Assembly: GCA_009991595.1 (NCBI GenBank)
Contig: JAACVK010000025.1
Location: 37,547-101,546 of the forward strand
DNA length: 64,000 bases
From: a bacterium
GTDB lineage: Bacteria > Bdellovibrionota > UBA2428
Reading direction: 5' to 3'
A program made the position numbers and the translations under genes. Of the stretch, positions 55,572-64,000 are shown piece after piece. A model generated the notes under the pieces. That model saw nothing but the letters and a program-made list of their open reading frames with translations, was not told the origin of the DNA and did not search any database. The stretch's first letter is position 1. Every line of letters begins with the position of its first letter.

Positions 55572-56801
55572 GTGAAAGAGCTTGTTTGCTCCTTTTGTGG
55601 GAAAAGCCAGAGAGAGGTTAAAAAACTAATCGCTGGACCGTCGGTTTATATTTGTGATGAGTGCGTTGCGCTTTGTAACGAAATCATACTTGAGGAAAAC
55701 TCTCGTGACACCACTACCGAATCTGCCAAAGTCCCCAAGCCTCACGAAATTAAAACTCACCTCGACCAATACATCATTGGACAGGACCTTGCTAAAAGAG
55801 TTCTCTCTGTTGCTGTTCACAATCACTACAAAAGAATCAACACACCTATCTCTGCTCAAAACGATGTTGAATTGACTAAATCAAACATTATTTTGATTGG
55901 ACCAACTGGTTCGGGAAAAACACTACTAGCTCAGACGCTAGCAAAAGTTCTGAAAGTGCCTTTCACCATTGCAGATGCCACCTCTCTTACGGAAGCCGGC
56001 TATGTGGGTGAAGACGTAGAGAATATAATTTTAAATCTATTACAAGCGGCCGACTGGGATGTTGAAAAAGCCCAGCGCGGAATTGTTTACATCGATGAAA
56101 TAGATAAAATTGCTCGTAAATCTGAAAACCCTTCCATCACTCGTGACGTGAGTGGTGAAGGCGTGCAACAAGCCTTATTGAAAATAATTGAAGGAACAAA
56201 AGCTAACATTCCTCCTAAGGGCGGAAGAAAGCACCCTCAACAGGAATTCATTCAAGTGGACACTTCCAACATACTTTTCATTGTTGGCGGAGCTTTTGTT
56301 GGACTCGAAAAAGCAGTTACCTCTAGAATGCATCAAAAAGCTCTTGGTCTTGGCGCCAAGAGAACAAAGGCGCCTGAAGACATGGCAACCTTGCTTCGTA
56401 AGGCTCAAACAGAAGATCTTGTAAAATTTGGTATGATCCCTGAGCTCTTGGGACGCTTACCAGTTTTGGCAACTCTCGGTGAACTCGACGAGGAAGGCTT
56501 AATTAAGATCCTAACGGAACCTAAAAATGCTATCACCAGACAATTTGAAAAACTTATGGAATACGAAGGCGTCAAATTGAAATTCGAAATTGATGCTCTC
56601 AGAGCAATTGCTCAAGAAGCCATCAAGAAGAAAACAGGTGCTCGTGGACTTAGATCGATCATAGAAAACGCAATGCTCGACGTAATGTTTGAAATTCCAT
56701 CAATGAAAAACGTCACCGATTGTATTGTTACAAAAGAGGTCATCACCGACGGGGTCAAACCTAAGGTTATTGTGAGCTCCGCTGAAAAAGAAATCGCTTA
56801 G
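55572..56801 (+). CDS. clpX: ClpX, AAA+ unfoldase of ClpXP
   Basis: A 409-residue protein. The N-terminal C4 zinc finger (CSFCGK, YICDECV) is complete, Walker A GPTGSGKT sits at about residue 110, Walker [10 protein letters not shown] follows, and the pore motif GYVGEDV is present. It recognises tagged substrates and feeds them to ClpP. It starts at GTG with the strong ribosome site GGGGGAG (55562-55568). This heptamer is exactly complementary to the CTCCCCC loops of the two C-rich elements near 28.2 and 40.8 kb. Confidence 0.97.
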   Translation: MKELVCSFCGKSQREVKKLIAGPSVYICDECVALCNEIILEENSRDTTTESAKVPKPHEIKTHLDQYIIGQDLAKRVLSVAVHNHYKRINTPISAQNDVELTKSNIILIGPTGSGKTLLAQTLAKVLKVPFTIADATSLTEAGYVGEDVENIILNLLQAADWDVEKAQRGIVYIDEIDKIARKSENPSITRDVSGEGVQQALLKIIEGTKANIPPKGGRKHPQQEFIQVDTSNILFIVGGAFVGLEKAVTSRMHQKALGLGAKRTKAPEDMATLLRKAQTEDLVKFGMIPELLGRLPVLATLGELDEEGLIKILTEPKNAITRQFEKLMEYEGVKLKFEIDALRAIAQEAIKKKTGARGLRSIIENAMLDVMFEIPSMKNVTDCIVTKEVITDGVKPKVIVSSAEKEIA

Positions 56802-56837
56802 TTCAAATTCGAGCCCTCACCTTTTTGGCATTGTTCG

Positions 56838-56858
56838 TTGTCTCATAATAGGAGACAA
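56838..56858 (+). promoter_or_regulatory. lon leader hairpin that covers the ribosome site
   Basis: TTGTCTC (56838-56844) and GAGACAA (56852-56858) form a 7-bp stem with a seven-base loop. The ribosome-site core GGAG (56851-56854) is largely in the 3' arm, about ten bases before the lon ATG at 56865. This could be a temperature-melting RNA switch for a heat-shock protease. Confidence 0.45.
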
Positions 56859-56864
56859 TGAACT

Positions 56865-59312
56865 ATGGCTGCAAAAAAGAAGGTAACTAAACGCAAGACC
56901 ACAAAAGTCTCTAAGAAAAAAACAAAGGCAAACACGCTGCCCTTATTGCCCCTTAGAGATATTGTTATTTTTCCACACATGGTTGTGCCCTTCTTTGTTG
57001 GAAGAGAGCGCTCAGTGAATGCCCTTGAAGCCGCCATGCAGGGAAAACTAGACATCCTTTTATGCGCACAAAAAAACAGCGACCTTAACGAACCTACCGC
57101 AAAAGACATCTACATGACCGGAACCATTGCCAGCGTAGTTCAATTAGTAAAACTTCCAGACGGAACCCTTAAGGTTCTTGTAGAAGGACAGCAACGCGCA
57201 AAAGTTAAAAAAATTGAAGAAGTCGACGAATACTTTACTGCAACTATAGAAGTAATTGAAGACAAAGAGCCTGCTCCACTTCAGTCGCAAGCACTTATGC
57301 GCTCGCTCAAGCAAAGCTTTGAAGCCTATGTAAAGCTCAACAAACAAATTCCACCAGAGCTTTTGATGAGCATGCAAAACATTGAAGAGTCTCCTCGGCT
57401 AGTCGACTCGATAGTATCGCACTTGAGCTTAAGACTAGAAGACAAGCAATCCCTTCTAGAGCTTGAAGACACTCTTAAAAGAATGGAAAAACTACTTTCC
57501 ATTCTTGAGTCTGAAATTGAAATATTGCGTGTGGAAAAAAGAATTCGTAGTCGCGTTCGAAAGCAAATGGAGCGCGGTCAAAAGGAATACTACTTAAACG
57601 AGCAGATGGCTGCCATACAAAAAGAACTAGGCGAGCGCGATGAATTCAAGGCAGAAATTGCAGAGATTGAACAAAAACTTCGCGAGAACAACTTAAGCAA
57701 TGAAGCCAAAGAAAAGGGCCTATCTGAACTCAAAAAACTCAAAATGATGAGCCCTATGAGTTCAGAAGCTACAGTCATCCGCCTGTATCTAGATTGGTTA
57801 GTGGAGCTTCCTTGGAAAAAGGAAACCACTGATAACCTTGATCTTGATCACGCAAAAGAAGTGCTTGAAGAGGACCACTATGGCCTAGATAAAATTAAAG
57901 AACGTATTTTAGAGTTCATCTCAGTTCGCCAACTAAACCCCGACATGAAAGCCCCCATTCTATGTTTTGTAGGGCCTCCTGGTGTGGGTAAAACCTCGCT
58001 GGCTGGATCAATTGCAAAAGCAATTGAAAGAAAGTTTGTTCGAATTTCCCTAGGCGGAGTTCGCGATGAATCAGAGGTTAGAGGTCACAGAAGAACCTAC
58101 ATTGGGGCTATGCCAGGGAAAATCATTCAATCGGTTAAAAAAGCAGACTCTAGAAACCCTCTATTCCTATTGGATGAAATTGATAAAATGGGATCTGATT
58201 TTAGAGGCGACCCTGCTTCGGCCATGCTCGAGGTCTTGGATCCAGCACAAAACCACACCTTCGCCGACCACTACTTAGAAGTAGACTTCGATCTTTCGAA
58301 GGTCATCTTCATTGCAACGGCAAACTCTCTTTCGGGAATTCCACAACCGCTTTTGGACAGAATGGAATTAATAGAACTCTCCAGCTACACCGAAATTGAA
58401 AAGCTGCAAATTGCAAAACGGCACCTTATTCCAAAAGCTTGGGAAAACCATGCGCTCGATAAAATTAACGCCAGCATTGAAGATGGGGCCATCGTGGAAC
58501 TTCTTCATCACTACACAAGAGAGGCCGGCGTAAGAAACCTTGAAAGAGAAATCTCTAAAATCGCTCGTAAGATTGCGAAGAAATACTTGGAATCTGGCGA
58601 AAAGAAATCTACCATCAAGGTTACCAAGAATCATCTTTTAGAATTTCTTGGGCCCAGAAGATACAAATACGGAATGGTCGAAAAAATCGACAACATCGGA
58701 ACGGCCACAGGCCTTGCCTGGACTTCCGTTGGTGGCGACACTCTAGCCATTGAAGTTTCTATTCTTCCCGGCAAAGGCAAGATAACCATCACCGGAAAGC
58801 TTGGCGATGTAATGCAAGAATCAGCACAAGCAGCCTATAGCTATGTTCGCTCAAGAGCAGAACGACTTGGACTTCCACGAGACTTCTATCAAAGAATTGA
58901 TATCCACATTCACGTTCCAGAAGGAGCCACTCCAAAAGACGGCCCAAGTGCGGGGATTACCATTGCTACAGCGCTCACCTCTGCCCTAACAGAGAAACCT
59001 GTTCGAAAGGATTTGGCCATGACCGGAGAAATTACTCTTCGTGGTCACGTCTTAGAAATTGGTGGATTGAAAGAAAAACTGCTAGCGGCTCACAGAGCTG
59101 GCATTCGCACAGTGGTTATCCCTATGGACAACGCCAAAGATCTTTACGATGTGCCCAAAGAAATCCTTGATCAAATTGAAGTCATCCCGGTTTCACATGT
59201 CGATCAAGTCTTAAGAATGGCACTTGTTTTAGGAGACGACGATCCCCTCATCACAGAACTTGGTCAGGCCCAGCAAGCCTACCAAACACCTCGGAGTGCA
59301 GGCAGACATTAG
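56865..59312 (+). CDS. lon: Lon ATP-dependent protease
   Basis: An 815-residue homo-hexameric protease. It has a Lys-rich N-terminal extension ([19 protein letters not shown]), then the LON substrate domain with [19 protein letters not shown], a coiled coil, AAA+ with GPPGVGKTS at about residue 369 and LLDEIDKM, and the Ser/Lys protease with [12 protein letters not shown] (catalytic Ser about 693). It follows clpX by 63 bases. The leader has a hairpin covering its ribosome site. Confidence 0.97.
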   Translation: MAAKKKVTKRKTTKVSKKKTKANTLPLLPLRDIVIFPHMVVPFFVGRERSVNALEAAMQGKLDILLCAQKNSDLNEPTAKDIYMTGTIASVVQLVKLPDGTLKVLVEGQQRAKVKKIEEVDEYFTATIEVIEDKEPAPLQSQALMRSLKQSFEAYVKLNKQIPPELLMSMQNIEESPRLVDSIVSHLSLRLEDKQSLLELEDTLKRMEKLLSILESEIEILRVEKRIRSRVRKQMERGQKEYYLNEQMAAIQKELGERDEFKAEIAEIEQKLRENNLSNEAKEKGLSELKKLKMMSPMSSEATVIRLYLDWLVELPWKKETTDNLDLDHAKEVLEEDHYGLDKIKERILEFISVRQLNPDMKAPILCFVGPPGVGKTSLAGSIAKAIERKFVRISLGGVRDESEVRGHRRTYIGAMPGKIIQSVKKADSRNPLFLLDEIDKMGSDFRGDPASAMLEVLDPAQNHTFADHYLEVDFDLSKVIFIATANSLSGIPQPLLDRMELIELSSYTEIEKLQIAKRHLIPKAWENHALDKINASIEDGAIVELLHHYTREAGVRNLEREISKIARKIAKKYLESGEKKSTIKVTKNHLLEFLGPRRYKYGMVEKIDNIGTATGLAWTSVGGDTLAIEVSILPGKGKITITGKLGDVMQESAQAAYSYVRSRAERLGLPRDFYQRIDIHIHVPEGATPKDGPSAGITIATALTSALTEKPVRKDLAMTGEITLRGHVLEIGGLKEKLLAAHRAGIRTVVIPMDNAKDLYDVPKEILDQIEVIPVSHVDQVLRMALVLGDDDPLITELGQAQQAYQTPRSAGRH

Positions 59313-59314
59313 AG

Positions 59315-59362
59315 TTTGATACTTTAATCATGCGAATTCCCTAAAACATGATAAATATCAAA
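59315..59362. repeat. Interrupted inverted repeat after lon
   Basis: TTTGATA-x6-TCATG pairs with CATGA-x4-TATCAAA around a 14-base loop. It begins three bases after the lon stop and could be a weak terminator or 3' stabiliser; no T-run follows. Confidence 0.4.
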
Positions 59363-59428
59363 CAGATAGGCCTAGTCCTCGCACAATCTTATTTGACTTA
59401 ATGCGTTAAATGCTATTAAAAGCCACCA

Positions 59429-60793
59429 ATGACTAACAACCTCGTCCTTATCCTTGGAATTCTCTTCGCCCTCTCTGGAGAAGCTAGCTCTATGCGGCCA
59501 ACCTCGCTTGAGCTAAGCGGATTCGCCGATATAGATGGTTATGCATTTCTAAATCTTCATTCTGAAATTGATTGTTCAGCCTCTGTTTCTACATCTGCTC
59601 CTAATTTCATAACAGCACATGTCGTTAAAGCTCCTCGCGAATGGATACGCACTCATCTTATAGATGGAAGCCACACACAAGTTTTAACAATAGGAAAAGT
59701 TACACAAGGACAAGAGCTATCTCTGGAGCTCCGAATTGCCGAGTGGGAAAACAGGCTTTGTAAATTAAAAAGCATCAATTGGGAACTTACATTTGAAACA
59801 GATGAGTTAAAGAAAACAAAAGATGTAGACTGGGAACAGGTAGCCAGACAATGGAGCCCAAGAATCGTCGTCAGAAACAATAACTACAATCAAATGAAGA
59901 CCGATGTATTACTTGACCTAAGACACATTATTGAAGAGAAGAATGATAGAACAATAATATCCTATACAGCGTATTACTCAGACGAAGATTCAAAAACATC
60001 GAAACAAGCTACTAACTCCCAAAATGGAAGTTGGGGTAGAACATTAGATGTCGAAAAAGTTCTAGAGCTTAGCTTTACCCGAGAGGGCGAGTTATTAGAT
60101 TCACAACATCAAGCTGAACTCCACTTTTTTAAAGACTCTAAAATTACTAACTCCAAGCAGCCTCTGCTTTTTAACGTAGCTCAAAACAATATTTTTTCAA
60201 ATTCAGCAAAACCTGGATTCTTGTTTGAAGCTCCCTTGCTAGGCGCTTTTTCTGAACAATTACTAGGTCGACAAAGAGAAGCTTCTTACCCTCGGCGAGT
60301 TTCTTACAATATTGCCTCAACTACTGGCCCCAAATTCCCCGACTCTAGAGATAGAATTCTTTTTGAAGAGCTAGAAGACCTTTGGATGCTCAAAACCAGC
60401 GATAACGAACTCATGCGCGAAGGAAAACTTGCTCAAAAAGCTTCTGCGTTGTTATACGTTTTTGTAAAAGGCGAGCTACTAGCTGGAAAGCTAAGCATTC
60501 AGGCTAAACCTATCGGATCTAATCTAGTTTTTAGTAGTGGAGGGTCCGATTCAAAATTCAATCGTCTTGGTCATCACATGTGGGGTAAAGAGTCGCTAAG
60601 TGCAGTAGTTATATCTGAAGAGATCTCCCAAAAACTTGCCGCTTCTCAAACTGAAATAAACATTGAAGTTACGGCGACTAAACCTAGTAAATTTAATTTA
60701 GAAGATATTCAAGCATTTGTTGTCAGAGAAGACCCTGAATCCGGACGCTACAAGGGATACGATGTCACCGAGCAACTTATAATAAATGAATAG
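59429..60793 (+). CDS. Secreted protein, 454 residues, unknown
   Basis: Starts MTNNLVLILGILFALSGEASS, a plausible signal peptide. The mature part begins with a beta-rich domain (about 25-125) holding two Cys, then mixed segments, and the C-terminal part also looks beta-rich (SKFNRLGHHMWGKES, INIEVTATKPSKFNLEDIQAFV). No ribosome site precedes the ATG. TTGACT and TATTAA with a 15-base spacer lie right before it, so a leaderless message is possible. The gene looks A/T-richer than its neighbours, which may point to transfer (by eye only). I do not recognise it. Confidence 0.6.
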   Translation: MTNNLVLILGILFALSGEASSMRPTSLELSGFADIDGYAFLNLHSEIDCSASVSTSAPNFITAHVVKAPREWIRTHLIDGSHTQVLTIGKVTQGQELSLELRIAEWENRLCKLKSINWELTFETDELKKTKDVDWEQVARQWSPRIVVRNNNYNQMKTDVLLDLRHIIEEKNDRTIISYTAYYSDEDSKTSKQATNSQNGSWGRTLDVEKVLELSFTREGELLDSQHQAELHFFKDSKITNSKQPLLFNVAQNNIFSNSAKPGFLFEAPLLGAFSEQLLGRQREASYPRRVSYNIASTTGPKFPDSRDRILFEELEDLWMLKTSDNELMREGKLAQKASALLYVFVKGELLAGKLSIQAKPIGSNLVFSSGGSDSKFNRLGHHMWGKESLSAVVISEEISQKLAASQTEINIEVTATKPSKFNLEDIQAFVVREDPESGRYKGYDVTEQLIINE

Positions 60794-60818
60794 ATTGCGT
60801 TCAAGTAAAGTTATTCAT

Positions 60819-60839
60819 TGTGGATAGCTATGTGGACAA
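60819..60839 (+). promoter_or_regulatory. Two DnaA-box-like 9-mers
   Basis: TGTGGATAG (60819-60827) and TGTGGACAA (60831-60839) are direct repeats 12 bases apart. Each differs by one base from the reverse complement of the DnaA box TTATCCACA. They lie in a 58-base gap between convergent genes, away from any obvious origin (no dnaA, dnaN or gyrB nearby). Confidence 0.35.
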
Positions 60840-60851
60840 CTCTTAGGGCTT

Positions 60852-61832
60852 CTAATGTCCTAAGATGTAGGAAAAGATCAAGGGAGCCACGATGGTCGCA
60901 TCGGACTCAACAATAAACTTTGGAGTTTTCACATCAAGCTTACCCCAAGTGATCTTTTCATTTGGCACAGCTCCAGAATAAGAACCATAACTCGTGGTCG
61001 AATCACTGATTTGGCAAAAATATCCCCACAAAGGAACTCCCAAACCAAGGTCCTGGTTGATTAGTGGAACCGAACAAATCGGGAAGTCGCCTGCTATGCC
61101 TCCGCCAATTTGAAAAAAGCCAACAGAAGCTTTGCTAGAGTTTTCTTTATACCACTCAACCAAACTCATCATAAGATCGATGCCATTACGGAAAGTGTTT
61201 ACGTTTTTGATTCGTTTTTCAATCACGTGAGAGGTGAAAAAATTGCCTAGAGTGGAATCTTCCCAACCAGGAACAAACATTGGAAGATTCTTTTCAGCAG
61301 CAGCTACTAGCCAACTGTTTTTAGGGTCAATCTGATACTCAGACTCTAAGGCCTTGCTGCGAATAATTTCAAAAAGAAACTCATGTGCAAATTTTGGAGT
61401 GTTTTCGCGGTCTGCTTTTGACCAAGCTTCAAACACTACTTTTTCAACTTTCCTCATAGCTTCTTCTTCGGGGATGCACGTGTCAGTTACACGATTCATG
61501 TGCTCTTCAAGAAGCTTCATTTCGTCGGCTGGCGTTAAATCGCGGTAATTTGGAATTCTTTTGTAATGGTTGTGTGCAACCAGATTGAACAAATCTTCTT
61601 CTAGATTAGCCCCCGTGCAACAAATCGCTTGAATCTTGTCTTGGCGAATCATCTCGGCCAAAGTTAAACCCAGTTCCGCCGTGCTCATTGCGCCAGCCAG
61701 GGTAACAAACATTTTTCCACCATTATCAAGGTGCTTGTTATAACCTTGAGCTGCGTCTTTTAAGGCAGCAGCATTAAAGTGTCGGTAATTGTGTTCAATG
61801 AATTTCCCCACTGGGCCAAGTGCATTACTCAT
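60852..61832 (-). CDS. Deoxyhypusine synthase-family enzyme
   Basis: A 326-residue protein whose C-terminal part AVPNEKITWGKLDVKTPKFI carries the WGK motif with the catalytic Lys of deoxyhypusine/homospermidine synthases. NAD-binding pieces include TLAGAMSTAELG and AICCTGANLEEDLFN. Bacterial members work on polyamines rather than eIF5A. Genes for agmatine deiminase and N-carbamoylputrescine amidase are about 1.2-3 kb downstream on the plus axis (both minus strand), so a link to putrescine is likely. It could be a homospermidine synthase or an unknown enzyme of the same fold. Confidence 0.85.
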   Translation of the reverse strand: MSNALGPVGKFIEHNYRHFNAAALKDAAQGYNKHLDNGGKMFVTLAGAMSTAELGLTLAEMIRQDKIQAICCTGANLEEDLFNLVAHNHYKRIPNYRDLTPADEMKLLEEHMNRVTDTCIPEEEAMRKVEKVVFEAWSKADRENTPKFAHEFLFEIIRSKALESEYQIDPKNSWLVAAAEKNLPMFVPGWEDSTLGNFFTSHVIEKRIKNVNTFRNGIDLMMSLVEWYKENSSKASVGFFQIGGGIAGDFPICSVPLINQDLGLGVPLWGYFCQISDSTTSYGSYSGAVPNEKITWGKLDVKTPKFIVESDATIVAPLIFSYILGH

Positions 61833-62052
61833 GTGTCTTGGGTAGCCTTTCCTTCCCCTTTTCTCAACGGCGAAATGCCTGAGATATCAGAACAATAGCG
61901 CCGCCTACAGAAGTTCGGGCTGCTCGCTAAGAATGCTCAACGCCCCACAGAACAAAGTTACGGCCAGTAAGGCTGAAGAAATTCAAAGACTTGTAATAGA
62001 GCCCCTCCAAAAGGAAGCGCCACTAAAATGCTTAACTCCTCCCAACAGGGAC

Positions 62053-62081
62053 TTGATAAAAAAGACTTTCCTGCCTATGGT
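62053..62081 (+). promoter_or_regulatory. Promoter of tRNA-Val
   Basis: -35 TTGATA (62053-62058), 17-base spacer, -10 TATGGT (62076-62081). Predicted start about 62088, 18 bases before the tRNA. Upstream, 61833-62052 shows only a weak 60-codon frame with no ribosome site, which I do not call. Confidence 0.55.
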
Positions 62082-62105
62082 AGCGCTCTCTTGCTGGAAC
62101 AACAT

Positions 62106-62182
62106 AGTCGTTTAGCTCAGTTGGTTAGAGCACCTCCCTTACAAGGAGGGGGCCCACGGTTCGAATCCGTGAACGACTACCA
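62106..62182 (+). tRNA. tRNA-Val (anticodon UAC), CCA encoded
   Basis: A 77-base cloverleaf. Acceptor stem AGTCGTT/AACGACT, D arm with GCTC...GAGC, anticodon stem CCTCC/GGAGG with loop CTTACAA (anticodon TAC), five-base variable loop, T arm CACGG-TTCGAAT-CCGTG, discriminator A, then CCA. The first pair A-U is less usual than G-C. Promoter and terminator flank it closely, so it is a single-gene unit. Confidence 0.95.
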
Positions 62183-62197
62183 AATTTCAGATTTACC

Positions 62198-62220
62198 AAA
62201 CCCTCCGAAAGGGTTTTTTT
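62198..62220 (+). terminator. Intrinsic terminator of tRNA-Val
   Basis: AAACCCT and AGGGTTT pair around a five-base loop (CCGAA), followed by further T's to 62220. It begins 16 bases after the tRNA CCA end. Confidence 0.8.
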
Positions 62221-62258
62221 GATTTTCGAGTAGATTAGAGCCACGACCACCATTTTTG

Positions 62259-62438
62259 TCAACTCAAAGTCGAGCGAGCGATTTTAAATCTTTCAGTAAC
62301 ACATTCTAAGTCCGACTTATTAAGAATACTTTCTTGAGCATCGTCAAACAAAGATTGCACGTTTTTCAATAAAGCTTTTTTCTGAAAAGCTACAAAGGCA
62401 AGAAGTAGAGGTAAAAACCAATAGCTCGTTCTAAGTTT
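62259..62438 (-). pseudogene. Possible small frame-shifted gene in the tRNA-Val downstream gap
   Basis: The 62183-62528 gap holds no intact gene. On the minus strand a frame of 59 codons reads protein-like: a hydrophobic stretch WFLPLLLAFVAF, then KKALLKNVQSLFDDAQ and a polar tail ending at TGA 62261-62259. There is no start codon in frame after the stop at 62441-62439. A GTG followed by AAAA just upstream would give MKLRTSYWF if one A were removed, so a one-base insertion may have broken it. A 6-bp hairpin TTCACC/GGTGAA overlaps this start. Evidence is weak. Confidence 0.3.
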
Positions 62439-62528
62439 TCACCAGAGGTGAAGTTATAGTCGAAGATGCTCTCAGGCAAAGACTAGTGTGGCGCACCTAA
62501 CTAGTTGCAAAAGATGTGGAGGCTCCCT

Positions 62529-62987
62529 CTATCGAGCAGCTTGCTCTCCAACGACAGACCGTGAAAAGAAGCCGTTGCTGGCTTTTAGGCCAAGTGCCAT
62601 TCTACGTTGAACTATAAGCTCCTCTCTTGATCCCAAGCCGAACAACTCCAATGGTGCCTTAAAGTGACGGGATCCAATTCGAAGATTTAAATAGTCTCCA
62701 TTCACTTCCCTAAAAATTACAAGATTCTGTTTTCCATTAAGCATGAACATTTTTTTGTAAAGCTTTGCACTCGGCACTTGAGAGGCAATTTGTTCTGCGT
62801 TTGAAAGTCCAGCAGCCTCTAAGGCGGCATGCAACTTCGGCATTTGTTCCTTCAGAGAGTTACTCACTCGCATCTGACTGATGTCATCGGCCACCAAAAG
62901 TAATCCTTGAGCACCCGACGACGGAACTAAAAGTAGAGCAATTAAGAAAACTACATAAGACACTAAAAGGATTGCTAACTTTTTCAT
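62529..62987 (-). CDS. Membrane-anchored or secreted protein, unknown
   Basis: A 152-residue protein with an N-terminal hydrophobic segment (about 4-25, MKKLAILLVSYVVFLIALLLVP) that may be an anchor or an uncleaved signal, followed by a soluble mixed helix/strand domain and a basic C-terminus (FSRSVVGEQAAR). No ribosome site is clear before the ATG. It has no recognised family. It follows aguB on the same strand after a 72-base gap. Confidence 0.6.
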   Translation of the reverse strand: MKKLAILLVSYVVFLIALLLVPSSGAQGLLLVADDISQMRVSNSLKEQMPKLHAALEAAGLSNAEQIASQVPSAKLYKKMFMLNGKQNLVIFREVNGDYLNLRIGSRHFKAPLELFGLGSREELIVQRRMALGLKASNGFFSRSVVGEQAAR

Positions 62988-63059
62988 ATATAAAGAATAT
63001 CATTGGAAGAAATTCAAAAAAGAGTCAGAAAGGCGTCACCTTCAATGACGCGCACAAAA

Positions 63060-63899
63060 CTACTCCCTCGCTTTAACTAAGTCACCATAAAGCTCAGGAC
63101 GACGGTGCTTTAAGAAAGGCCAATTCTTTTGATGCCTTTTGATTGCCTCTACGTCTAAGTCGACACAAAAAACACCCTCTTGAGTGCGACTCTTTTCAAC
63201 AAGCACCTCGCCCTTTTGATTGGCTATAAAGCTTGTTCCATAGAACGTGATTTCATCCTCTTTGCCGATTCTATTAGAAGCCACTACTCCTACAGAATTG
63301 GCAACACTGTGACCTAACATGACTTTTCGCCACATTTCAGAAGTGTCCATAGAGCCATCTGCAGGCTCAGAACCAATAGCGGTAGGATACAAAATCACAT
63401 GAGCGCCTTTTAAACGTAAGCATCGGGCTAACTCGGGAAACCACTGGTCCCAGCAAATTCCAATTCCAACCTGAACACCATCCACTTCATAAACCTTAAA
63501 ACCAGTGTCGCCTTCTTTGAAATACTCTCGCTCTTCATAGCCGCTTCCCTCTGGAATATGGCTCTTACGATAAACATCAATCAACTTTCCAGAATCAATC
63601 ACTGCCAGTGAATTAAAATAACCTTGAGGGCTCTTCTCAAAAAATGAAACCGGAAGAAAAAGCTTCAACTCTTTACTTAAATCTAAAAATCGTTTGATAG
63701 ATTCACTTTCCTCTACAGATTTGGCTCTAGAAAAGTTTTCTTTGTTAACGTGCTGACAAAAGTAATATCCCTGAAACAGTTCAGGAGCCAACACCACGCG
63801 TGCACCAAGAGCAGCGGCTTCGCGCACATAAACCTCTAAGTTATTTAGATTCTCAACTTCATTGTCGCTAAAAGCACACTGAATTCCTGCAATTTTCAT
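63060..63899 (-). CDS. aguB: AguB, N-carbamoylputrescine amidase
   Basis: A nitrilase-superfamily enzyme that hydrolyses N-carbamoylputrescine to putrescine, CO2 and ammonia. The Glu-Lys-Cys triad appears as [11 protein letters not shown] (Glu), [15 protein letters not shown] (Lys) and [12 protein letters not shown] (Cys). I start it at ATG 63899 ([18 protein letters not shown] eight bases upstream), giving 279 residues; a longer in-frame start lies in aguA. Its ATG overlaps the aguA stop (ATGA), the usual aguA-aguB pair. Confidence 0.95.
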   Translation of the reverse strand: MKIAGIQCAFSDNEVENLNNLEVYVREAAALGARVVLAPELFQGYYFCQHVNKENFSRAKSVEESESIKRFLDLSKELKLFLPVSFFEKSPQGYFNSLAVIDSGKLIDVYRKSHIPEGSGYEEREYFKEGDTGFKVYEVDGVQVGIGICWDQWFPELARCLRLKGAHVILYPTAIGSEPADGSMDTSEMWRKVMLGHSVANSVGVVASNRIGKEDEITFYGTSFIANQKGEVLVEKSRTQEGVFCVDLDVEAIKRHQKNWPFLKHRRPELYGDLVKARE

Positions 63900-64000
63900 T
63901 TCGTAGTCTCCCGCGTAGGTATCTGCTGAGTGATGCAATGAAAAGAACCTCCGCCACTAATAATAGCCTTTGAGGAAAGGCCCACAACTTCACGCCCCGG
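63896..64000 (-). CDS. aguA: AguA, agmatine deiminase (C-terminal end only)
   Basis: About 34 codons are visible at the window edge, ending at TGA 63898-63896. The frame reads [21 protein letters not shown] followed by ITQQIP, the C-terminal active-site region of agmatine deiminase with the catalytic Cys in SFHC. It makes N-carbamoylputrescine from agmatine, the substrate for the next gene. The 5' part lies beyond base 64000. Confidence 0.9.
   Translation of the reverse strand, partial: PGREVVGLSSKAIISGGGSFHCITQQIPTRETTK

Noticed and set aside
61933..62222. Two overlapping short frames (60 and 64 codons) before and into tRNA-Val
   Set aside because: No ribosome sites; one runs into the tRNA, where RLAQLVRAPPLQGG is a well-known false translation of tRNA genes. 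A good tRNA promoter occupies the same bases.
63939..64000. Start of aguB at the far end of an extended 292-codon frame
   Set aside because: The extra 13 codons lie within aguA. The ATG at 63899 has GGGAG at eight bases and the standard MKIAGIQ start.

Overview
The window reads as a gene-dense chromosomal segment of a Gram-negative (diderm) bacterium. It carries lptB, lolA, an AsmA-like protein, two C-terminal-Phe or barrel-like outer membrane proteins, lgt and lspA, and many secreted proteins. Moderate G+C, GatCAB amidotransferase, sigma-54, a divergent RelA/SpoT-fold protein, many exported HExxH proteins and an isoleucyl-tRNA synthetase with a KMSKR motif fit a Bdellovibrionota/deltaproteobacterium-like lineage. 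That placement is inference, because there is no rRNA in the window. I see no prophage, insertion sequence or CRISPR array.

Layout. 1-9 kb (all minus) is one long unit transcribed leftwards: lptB-rpoN-hpf-metK-orf150-mraY-murD-ftsW-murG. It joins the usual lptB-rpoN-hpf block to a division/cell-wall fragment that lacks murE and murF. A sigma-54-like -24/-12 element lies upstream of lptB. 9-13.5 kb holds a membrane protein, a RelA/SpoT-fold protein with a Lys-rich/acidic partner, an RluA-type pseudouridine synthase and a secreted HELGH protein. 13.6-19 kb has clpB, ftsH and three small proteins, including an unlisted 37-residue, highly basic one. 19-23 kb has a YihY-type membrane protein, a large exported protein with a possible lytic-transglycosylase-like domain, and a matrixin-like lipoprotein. 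23-28 kb is the leuS-HIT-asmA operon.

28-46 kb: the 28.1-28.4 kb gap holds a well-formed candidate small RNA gene on the minus strand, with promoter, two C-rich loops and an intrinsic terminator. Then follow pcrA/uvrD, an overlapping operon gatC-gatA-gatB-lolA-rimO-yggU-omp, and, on the minus strand, a CDP-alcohol phosphatidyltransferase with secreted proteins and an outer membrane protein. A class A penicillin-binding protein diverges from that last gene. The leader of the outer membrane protein gene has a second C-rich-loop hairpin followed by a U-rich run.

46-64 kb: two divergent secreted-protein genes, ileS, then lspA-lgt-tig-clpP-clpX-lon (lipoprotein maturation followed by folding and proteolysis). 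After these come an orphan secreted protein, a deoxyhypusine-synthase-family enzyme, tRNA-Val(UAC) with a clear promoter and terminator, and the agmatine-to-putrescine pair aguA (partial)-aguB.

The genes group into cell-wall and envelope building (murG, ftsW, murD, mraY, class A PBP, lptB, lolA, lgt, lspA), protein quality control (clpB, ftsH, tig, clpP, clpX, lon), translation (leuS, ileS, gatCAB, rimO, hpf, tRNA-Val, rluA-like) and polyamine metabolism (aguA, aguB, DHS-like). The most interesting material is in the non-coding RNA-like elements and in the RelA/SpoT-fold protein.
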